In this document: piece after piece, positions 23,723-30,715 of the stretch
Layout: the number at the start of each line of letters is the position of its first letter
Numbering within the stretch: the stretch's first letter is position 1
The notes under the pieces: generated by a model
The model's input: only the letters and a program-made list of their open reading frames with translations
The model's database searches: none
What the model was told of the DNA's origin: nothing
Source of the DNA: Entomortierella parvispora
Lineage: Eukaryota; Mortierellomycota; Mortierellomycetes; Mortierellales; Mortierellaceae
Assembly (NCBI GenBank): GCA_963573315.1
Contig: CAUYJH010000029.1
Coordinates: 1 to 30,715, forward strand
Direction: 5' to 3'
DNA length: 30,715 bases
Program-made: the position numbers and the translations under genes

Positions 23723-24629
23723 GGTCGTTGGCTTCAGTGTTGTGAGTAGAGAAAGGGGCAGGCACGTTTTTCTGAGGTTTGTTTGTTTGCCTCTTTGTTG
23801 AATGCTGAGAGCACTGGCGAGAGCGAGGATGAATTGAGCCAAGCGGGAATGCGGATGCAAGAAGGATGACTCTGCAGGAGGAAAAGAGGATGATGATGCA
23901 GCGGGCGATGGGATTTGCAGTGAATGCAGGGGTACTATGTTGTCGAATGTAGGGGGGATGAGGAAGGAGGGAAGCAGAGGAAGATCGAGGAATGAAAGAA
24001 AAAAAAGAGAAGGACAAAGACCTTAAATGAAATTAGCACGCACACCCTCCCCTTTGCAGCGACAATGTATAATTCAAACAGACGTTCAGGGCAGACAGGC
24101 CGCAAGCCGGCTGTTGCTGCATCCGAATCAGCCCATCGCCCGAGTTTCTCCCTTTTTTGTCCTTCGCGCTCTTCGCCACCCTCGCGGTCCTGTCGCACAA
24201 TGGCCGATCACCCTGTCTGCGCATCGCGTCCCTCTGTCGTCCTGTCTTTGACTCTCTGACACTCTCGACCCCTGTGTGTATGTATCCCTCTCTTCACTTC
24301 AGCAAGACAACATCATCATCACCCGCAATACGCACAACGTCAACATGATGGTACATTCATTGCCTTGATGGATACAAAAAAAAGGCTCTACAACATTACG
24401 GGGCTACTTTACTACTGAGGACGCACATGTTTGTCAACATCAATTGACCCAGGAATTGTGTGTCTCAAACAACGCCAGCGCCCTTCTCCGTGATCGGGTC
24501 GTAAACAGCAGGTACAAAGTGAGCGCAAGTCGAGTCTGGCCAACCCTTCTTCCACCCTCCATCAAGCAGAGGGGCTCGCTGTACAAATGTTTTCAACACG
24601 CGTGGCCATTTAATAATGACATCCATAGA
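23723..24629. other. Intergenic region, FAD oxidoreductase promoter and LRR gene 3' end
   Basis: Flanking genes are both on the minus strand. The part near 23723-24050 is purine-rich on plus, i.e. CT-rich in the sense direction, and probably contains the oxidoreductase promoter. An ATTAAA-like poly(A) signal (minus, 24614-24609) lies 16 nt beyond the LRR gene stop. I see no gene. Confidence 0.6.
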
Positions 24630-27330
24630 CTACACACTGCTGCCAGTGCTAACACTCGCCTTCATGGCTTTGGTTGCCTTTGCGGCCTTGGCCTCCATGT
24701 ACTGCGTTTGATCGCCATCCAGTCCCATCGACTTACTACGCACAGGCTTCGCATGGCCTCCTATGGCTCCAATCGGGTTGGCCTTCGGGAGCATATTGGT
24801 CAAATTCGGGCTGTTTCTGCGCGTCTCGCCTGGTGTCAGCGCTTTTCTTTCCAAGGCCGAGTCGAGCCTCAAACTGGTCAACATGGTATTGAACCTGAAA
24901 GCAACATCCAGCGCGTAGGCCCCAAACACTCCAATGGGGTTGGCTACCAGGTTCAAGCTGGTCAACGTGGAATTCGACTTGAGTGCCTCAGCCAGCGCCT
25001 GCGCCCCCTTTTCCCCAATCGAGTTGGCCTGCAAGTCCAGAACGGTTAACGTGCGGTTGACCTTGAGTACCTCTGCCAGCGCCTGAGCACCTTTAGATCC
25101 GATGGTGTTAAACTGCAAGCTCAACGAGGTCAGAGTTGAGTTGGTCTTTAGTATCTCTGATAGTGCGAGTACTCCCTTGTCCCCAATCTGGTTGCTCCCC
25201 AAGTTCAAGGAAATCACTGACGAGTCGGCTTTCAGTGCTTCGGATAGTGCTTGAAGTCCCTTGTCTCCAACGGAACAGTGGTCGAGGTTCAAAGACGTGG
25301 AGGTCGTGTTGGTCTCGATCGCCCGCTGGAGTGCCTGGCCTACGTTCTCCCCATTGGTATTGTCCCGCAGGTGGAAAGTGATACGAGTAGAGTTGTTCCT
25401 GAGTGCCTCTGCGAGTACTCTGATTTCCTTATCTTCCGACGATCCAATAGCGATCTCAAAGGATAGTTTGTGAAGATGTGGTGGTATCCGTGCAGTAAAT
25501 TTAGAAATCCTGCCAAACTCAGTTGGAAGGACAATGTGGATGTTTTTCAAATTGTGAATCTCTAGCAACCGATAAAGCCCTGCATACTTGAGGGATGGTG
25601 ACGAAAGTTTGCTTGTAAGGCTTGGCCGGAAGCGACGAAGATCAATATGCAGGTTCGAAGCCATGGACTTTCCAAGCGCTTCCTGTAGCGCATCCATATC
25701 TTTTTTTGAGCAATTCCATCTCATATCCAAAGTGAGCTCAACAACACCTTTGACCTTGCGCAAGACGTCATAAAAATGTGTGGCAGCGACACTGGACTGC
25801 AAAGCGATCTCAATCTTTCCCAGTTGCTCATCAAACGTTCCTCCCGAAGTTTTGACCAAATCCCGCAGCTTCTGAGAATTCACCTCCTGATGTCCATCGC
25901 GACAGTGATCGAGACAGACCCATTTGACGTGGCCATCAGAGGTGCTCATTCGATAGAGGTTTCCCAGAAGATTATCTCCCTCCGATGTTCCCAAGTATGA
26001 TTCAAGCTGGCGTAAATCGGCACCCCCAAGGGTCTCAGTGTTGTTCAAATAGTTGGTCAGGTCCTGTGATGCTGTTGATGTGGGTTGGTCTAAATTGCAA
26101 ATACTTTTTGTGGTTGGCTCTTGGGCTTCCTCCATTTGTTTTTGGATGCATTCCCGCGAATAGTCGATCATGGCGGCGACGGTTTCGACCGACTGTTGAC
26201 CGTGATCGGCCAGCTCTACCACCTTAAGACTGGCCAAGGGGGGAACGGCATGACCAGCGATGGTAGTTCCAAACTTGATCATATCCAGCATCACCAAGAG
26301 GTACGCGCCATATTTCTTGAAAAATTCGGTTGGTTCACGTACAGGATATCCTTGATGTTTCGCCAGATGCAGATGATGAGGGAGCTTGCTTCCGACTGAT
26401 TTGGTGTGTTCGCCGCACTCGCAGATGAAATGAAGGCGAAACTTGGTACTCGTCCAGTTGTCAGGGTCGTACTCTGTCAATGTCTCAGGCAGCACAATAA
26501 ACAGCCGCGGGATTGGGTATTCGGTCAGCTCAAAATTCTGGGTCAGGATAGCCTCGGTCTTGTTGTGGATCAAGATCAGTCGGTCGTTCATTTGTTTTTG
26601 AAGTTCGAAAACCTCGCGGGCAATCTGCTGTGTCTGGACGGCTTGGTCGTGAATTGCACCTAGCCCGTGAATAACCACTTTCTCGAATCCAGACTTGGCT
26701 GTCAATGCCTGAGTTAGCCTTGTATTCAGAAGGGACGTGACCTGTCCAGGGGTTAACGCCTTCCCAGATTGATTGGCTAGTTCAATAGCTGTGGCAAAAG
26801 TATCGGGGGCGGTGATGGCATCTCCTGCTAGCATGGCTGTCTCCTGTGGTGAAAATGCCATATCGGAATTCAATAGATGTGCTGTTTCAAAACTCGGTGG
26901 AGGGTTCAGGTTGTCGTTCGATGATGATGTGAGATTCGGATGTTCGTTGAGAGCCAGGCTCAAAGATGTGGCGGAGGGGTCGACAGGGGTATCGACAAGA
27001 GTTTCAAAGACAACATCCAAAACGATGTCTGGGAAGTGTTTGATGCGGTGCGGAACAAATCTAGAGCGTGTAGTTCTGTTAGGGGAGTCATTCTTGTTAT
27101 CTCATACTGCGCACCGCACCCCTTTCTACCCAGAGCCCTTTTCGTTACCTGTCTCCATTTGAATCTCTTAGGTAGGTGATAGCTGAGTTGCCCTTCTTAA
27201 CTATTCTGACCCCTGGAAACACCTGCTCGATGTCCTCCCAGAAGATGACATCTTGCCCGTTGATATGATCGACGTTGATGCATACGGCTTTAGCCATGTC
27301 GGCCGTCCGAAAAGCTTGAGTCTTCTCCAT
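24630..27330 (-). CDS. Ribonuclease-inhibitor-type LRR protein, Mortierella-type family, two exons (paralogue 1)
   Basis: Exons (minus) 27330-27149 and 27060-24630 join in frame to 870 residues; the intron is 89 nt. An N-terminal module (about 10-75) carries INGQDVIFWEDIEQVFPGV and, across the splice, RFVPHRIKHFPDIVLDVV. A helical, probably coiled-coil stretch (about 190-235) ends in EYPIPRLFIVLPE. Next come a Cys/His block, CECGEHTK then HHLHLAKHQGY (about 271-297), and a hydrophobic segment, YGAYLLVMLDMIKFGTTIAG, near 311-330. A second block, KWVCLDHCRDG, is near 450. The C-terminus has about 6.5 LRRs of 28 residues, close to TLTSLNLxxNxIGxKGAQALAEALKxNS. No NACHT, kinase or transmembrane-receptor signature is seen and there is no signal peptide, so it is probably intracellular. 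LRRs of this class bind proteins, and NLR-like recognition is inference. ATG 27330 is the first in frame; 27297 is an alternative. Confidence 0.85.
24852..25395 (-). repeat. 84-bp coding repeats (about 6.5 LRR units) in paralogue 1
   Basis: The DNA repeats with an 84-nt period matching 28-residue RI-type LRRs. Conserved positions are L, L, L, N, IG, G, AL and AL; units differ enough at DNA level to be old rather than freshly copied. Confidence 0.85.
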
Positions 27331-28099
27331 AGCACTTCTATGGGATGGGATGAGGTTGAGAAAAGGTGTCGGACGACAATAACGACAATGGTAAGTGGGT
27401 AAAAAAAAAGGGTGCGGCGGTGGTGATGGTGGAGGAGGAAGGAGGTTGAGGAGTTGAGGAAAACAAAAACACAAATCCGGTCAACCTGCCCACTGCTTTG
27501 CCATTTTCTTGTGCAACATGCAAACCAAAAAAAATTTCAAGGGAACTGGGAAAGGCAGACGATAGTTTTCCAGATTCAACAATGCAACTTGAATCTTTCC
27601 TCTCTTTCTGCTCCCCCGTTGAATTGAATCTGTTCTTGACCTGATATCTATTGTTGTTCGATCTGACAGCAGTAAAGCAAGAACCATCTTTCCGCGCGAT
27701 ATCTGCGTTTCGCCGATTCTCGGTCGCAGTCGGCCACAGAAAATCCCCTTGCTTCCATCAGCCCCTCCTTTCGTACCAATGGCAGCCTTCAAAGGCCGCC
27801 TCTGCATTGTACTGTAATATGTTTTGCATTGCGTGCATTTATGTCGCGAATAGGTTCTACTGTGGGTTCAGCCTGCATCAGGGAGACAAAAAAAAGAACG
27901 GAAAAGATTGCCACTGGTGTTGCTATGTTGCGTCACGGGCAGTGCAGGGCGACTCGTGATTAACGCACCCAGTTGCATTTGGCTACAATCATTCATTCAC
28001 CCACACGTAATTCACCTGGAAGGAGGCATTCGGATGGTGAAATGTAGTCCCGTAGGATGAACTTTAGATCATGTCGCAGGGTAAGAAAAGCAAAAAAGG

Positions 28100-28130
<31 letters not shown>

Positions 28131-28326
28131 TCTAGGCCCCACAGCATTCTTCTTGCCTAGTAGGAACTGGGTATCGTTTGAAGAGCGTTGGCTCTGCATG
28201 AGTCCTAGCGTGGCATGAGAGCACAAAGAGAAGAAACTTTCTGCTAGGAGATCGGCTCTGAAATGGCACGGACCAAAAGACAGACGACGCTGTTTGGAAA
28301 GTCTGTCGCTCTTCATTCATGAATCC
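27331..28326. other. Intergenic region between the two LRR paralogues
   Basis: About 1 kb with no supported gene. It has pyrimidine-rich sense-strand DNA near 27331-27470 (probable promoter of paralogue 1) and an A25 run at 28100-28124. The 3' end of paralogue 2 lies at the right side. I see no obvious copy of the LRR sequence in it. Confidence 0.65.
28100..28124. repeat. A25 homopolymer
   Basis: An uninterrupted run of 25 A, about 200 nt beyond the stop codon of LRR paralogue 2 but on the opposite strand to its poly(A) direction (T25 in the sense strand). Confidence 0.9.
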
Positions 28327-30715
28327 CTATGAACTTGTTGGTGGGAGCAATCGCAGTGGCCGGGAAAGCTCCCGGGATCCATCCTTTGTCGAGAGGCTGT
28401 CGTTCCAGTCAACCTCGCAAAGAGTAGTGTTCATCTTGTGTGCTTCACGCAGCGTCTGCAGTCCCCCCTTTCCAAGTGACTCATCCCACAAGTGTAGAGT
28501 CGTCAGAGTGTTGTTGCTCTTGATTGCCTCCGATATTGCCTCGGCTCCCAAGTCCCCGATCGAGTTGGATCCCATCCTCAAAGTAGTCAGCGTCTGGTTG
28601 CTCTTGAGGACTTTGGCCAGTGCCGCAGCCCCATTCCATCGAATCGAGTTTTTGTCCAAAACCAAGGTGGCAAGAGTCGAGTTGGCCTCAAGTGCCACAG
28701 AGATCGCTTCTGCCCCTGCATCCCCAATTGAATTGCCCCACAAGTCCAAAGAAGTCAGACTCTTGTTAATCCTGAGTGCCTTGGCCAGCTCTTGAGCCCC
28801 AAGCTCTCCAACTGAGGTGTTCCATAGGTTCAAAGCAGACAGGCCCCTATTGGAATGAAGTGACTCTGACAGCGCTTGAACACCCTTGTCTCCAATCGGG
28901 TTGCCGTGCAGATTCAAAGTGGTCAGGGTCGAGTTGATCTTGAGTGCCTTGGATGCCGCCTGACCCGCTTTCCCTCCAATCTCATTATCGTTAAGGTCTA
29001 ATGTAGAAAGGCTGGAGTTGTCCTCGAGCGCCTCAAATATCGCTCGAGCTCCTTTATCTCCAAGAGAATTATACCCCAGGTGGAGAGACGTGAGTGTCGA
29101 GTTGGTCTTGAGTGCTTCGGCCAGCATCTTTGCTCCTTTCCCCTCGATCAAATTGTTTTCCAAGTCCAAAATTCTGAGAGCTTTGTTGATTTTCAGTGCC
29201 TCGGATAGCAATTGAGCGCCCTTGACCCCAATTGAGTTGTTGTGCAAGATCAGTGTTGTCAAAGTCGTGTTTTCCCTGAGTGCAGCTGACAGTGCCTTTG
29301 CGCCCTTCTCCCCGATTGAGTTGTTGTACAGCATTATAGTGGCAACAGTCTTGTTGCATTTGAGACCTTCAGAGAGCGTGCGAGTTCCTTTCTCCCCAGC
29401 CAAGTTGTTGGGTAAGTGCAGGGTTGTCAGAGTAGGGCTACTCCTGACTGCTTCGGATAGGTAATAGGCTCCTCTTCCTTTGGCCGAGTTATCGTGCATG
29501 TACATTTTGGTTACTTTAGCGTTTGTCCCCAGCACTTCCGTACGACTTCGGACCTCTTTCCCTGGATTGTCTTGGTAAGATCCAACGACTATCTCAAAGG
29601 ATAAATCTCGAACGTGGCCGGGCTTCTTTGGCGTAAAGTTGGAAAGATTAACGAGATCCTTTGGAAGCACAATGTTGATCGCTTTCAAATTAGGGGGTTC
29701 CAATAGTCGATAGACTCCTCCATACCGGACAGATATAGATGATACCAATCTCTTAAGGCTCGGTTTAAATTGCTGGATATCAATATGAAGAACCGATACT
29801 AGCGATCCCATGAGGGCAAGCTGTAGCTTTTCAAGGTCCGTCTTGTTGCAATCCCACTTTAAATCCACAATGAGTTCGAGAACGCCGGGAGTATTACCTA
29901 TGAGTTCGAAGAACTGATTGGCCTCCACACTGGACCGTAAAACGATTTCCACTTTTCCCAATTGCTCATCAAATTCCCCGCCGGCAGACCTGAGTTTATC
30001 GTGTAGTATCTCAATGTCCCCCTTCTGGCGTCCGACTGGAATGTGATCGGGACAGACCCATTTCGGGTAGCCATCTTTGGTAATCATTCGACGTAGGATT
30101 CCACGTGGAAAGTGGTTCCCGGGCATCTGCAAGAATGACCCTAATTTTCGCAAGTCGACACTATCGACAGAGTCGATATTGTCCAAGTAGTCGGCGAGCT
30201 CCCGTTGTGTTATTGGGTTGCGATGGTGTGTATCATTGACATTCTCTGAGGAATTTGCTTGTGCTCCCCTCATCTGCTTGTAGATGCACTCTCGCGAGTA
30301 GTTGATCCTGGTAACGACGGTCTCGGCGCTTTGTTGGACATGTTCACCAAAGTCGACCACTTTAAGGCTAGCCAAAGGAGGCACAGCATGGCCAGGGATA
30401 GTTGTCCCGTACTTGATTAGCTCCAGCATCAGTAGAAGAAACGGACCGTATTCTTTAAAAAACGCAATTGGTTCGTGAACGTGATATCCTTCGTGATTCG
30501 CCAGGTGGAGATGATGGAGGATCCTGCTTCCAGTCGTCTTGGTGTGCTCGCCGCATTCACAGATAAAATAAAGGCGGAATTTGGTCGAAAACCAATTCGT
30601 TGGATCATACTGCGTCGGCTCCTCTGGCAGGATTATAAACAATCGAGGGATCGGGCACTCTGATAGACATGAACCCTGGTTCAAAATTGCCTCAGTCTTG
30701 CGTTGAATCAAGGCC
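28327..30715 (-). CDS. Ribonuclease-inhibitor-type LRR protein, partial (paralogue 2)
   Basis: The frame is open from the right edge of the window to TAG at 28327-28329, so at least 795 C-terminal residues are present and the N-terminus lies outside. It is colinear with paralogue 1: RKTEAILNQ, ECPIPRLFIILPE, CECGEHTK then HHLHLANHEGY, YGPFLLLMLELIKYGTTIPG, KWVCPDHIPVG and GEFDEQLGKVEIVLRSSVEA all have direct counterparts. By eye about half the residues agree. The C-terminus carries about 13 LRRs of 28 residues, near TLTTLHLxxNSIGxKGAxALSEALKxNS, twice the number in paralogue 1, then a short tail. No intron or break is seen in the visible part. By analogy the missing part should hold the FWEDIEQVF-type module and one intron. 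Function is unknown; a protein-binding recognition role is inference. Confidence 0.85.
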   Translation of the reverse strand, partial: ALIQRKTEAILNQGSCLSECPIPRLFIILPEEPTQYDPTNWFSTKFRLYFICECGEHTKTTGSRILHHLHLANHEGYHVHEPIAFFKEYGPFLLLMLELIKYGTTIPGHAVPPLASLKVVDFGEHVQQSAETVVTRINYSRECIYKQMRGAQANSSENVNDTHHRNPITQRELADYLDNIDSVDSVDLRKLGSFLQMPGNHFPRGILRRMITKDGYPKWVCPDHIPVGRQKGDIEILHDKLRSAGGEFDEQLGKVEIVLRSSVEANQFFELIGNTPGVLELIVDLKWDCNKTDLEKLQLALMGSLVSVLHIDIQQFKPSLKRLVSSISVRYGGVYRLLEPPNLKAINIVLPKDLVNLSNFTPKKPGHVRDLSFEIVVGSYQDNPGKEVRSRTEVLGTNAKVTKMYMHDNSAKGRGAYYLSEAVRSSPTLTTLHLPNNLAGEKGTRTLSEGLKCNKTVATIMLYNNSIGEKGAKALSAALRENTTLTTLILHNNSIGVKGAQLLSEALKINKALRILDLENNLIEGKGAKMLAEALKTNSTLTSLHLGYNSLGDKGARAIFEALEDNSSLSTLDLNDNEIGGKAGQAASKALKINSTLTTLNLHGNPIGDKGVQALSESLHSNRGLSALNLWNTSVGELGAQELAKALRINKSLTSLDLWGNSIGDAGAEAISVALEANSTLATLVLDKNSIRWNGAAALAKVLKSNQTLTTLRMGSNSIGDLGAEAISEAIKSNNTLTTLHLWDESLGKGGLQTLREAHKMNTTLCEVDWNDSLSTKDGSRELSRPLRLLPPTSS
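28400..29528 (-). repeat. 84-bp coding repeats (about 13 LRR units) in paralogue 2
   Basis: A tandem array with an 84-nt period, each unit coding one RI-type LRR. Most units keep LxxLxL-xxN-xIG-xxGA-xxL-xxAL; one (EIGGKAGQAASKAL) shifts the usual KGA block. Confidence 0.85.

Noticed and set aside
25640-25670. GGTTCGAAGCC resembling a tRNA B box
   Set aside because: It lies inside the LRR coding sequence and has no matching A box or cloverleaf arms around it.
28400-29528. Regular direct repeats that might suggest a CRISPR or satellite array
   Set aside because: The 84-bp period is exactly 28 codons in an open frame and encodes RI-type LRRs; there are no unique spacers between identical repeats.
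24630-30715. LRR proteins as secreted or plant-type receptor kinases
   Set aside because: No signal peptide, kinase domain or single-pass receptor layout is visible, and the LRRs are of the cytosolic 28-residue RI type.

Overview
The window reads as nuclear DNA of a filamentous early-diverging fungus, most likely Mortierellomycotina (a Mortierella-type species). The grounds are short GT-AG introns with CTRAY-like branch sites, a chitin synthase fused to a myosin motor, a mucoromycote-style plasma-membrane H+-ATPase, and two tandem ribonuclease-inhibitor-type LRR proteins whose N-terminal modules I recognise only from Mortierella-like genomes. There is no sign of bacterial, organellar or viral DNA. 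I see no tRNA, rRNA, transposon or CRISPR array. Lineage and homology calls come from family recognition by eye, not from searches.

Layout, left to right. 1-1508 is the leader of a P3A proton ATPase and holds a 16-bp TATA-centred palindrome and a possible 5'UTR intron. 1509-4618 (+) is the ATPase in three exons. 4619-6488 is intergenic and rich in microsatellites. 6489-13303 (+) is a 2054-residue myosin-motor chitin synthase in three exons. 13766-15394 (-) is a FAM72 homologue in three exons, with a long low-complexity N-terminus and a stop codon embedded in a genomic A tract. 15395-18246 is a long purine-rich gene-free stretch. 18247-20076 (+) is an AKR7-type aldo/keto reductase in eight exons, including a 17-nt microexon and a probable GC-AG intron. 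20655-23722 (-) is a membrane-anchored FAD/NAD(P)-binding oxidoreductase in three exons. 24630-27330 (-) is an LRR protein in two exons. 28327-30715 (-) is its tandem paralogue, cut by the window edge.

The first two genes are cell-surface housekeeping: proton motive force, and polarised chitin synthesis at the hyphal tip. FAM72, the aldehyde reductase and the FAD oxidoreductase are single-copy core-type genes with no obvious pathway link; transcription units are independent, as usual in fungi. The right end, from about 24.6 kb, is accessory in character. The two LRR paralogues share a Cys/His block, a hydrophobic segment and a WVC-x-DH block, but differ in the number of 28-residue LRRs (about 6.5 against about 13). 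They are the best candidate for an undescribed system: an NLR-like, NACHT-less recognition protein family expanding by tandem duplication and LRR unit change. That function is inference only.
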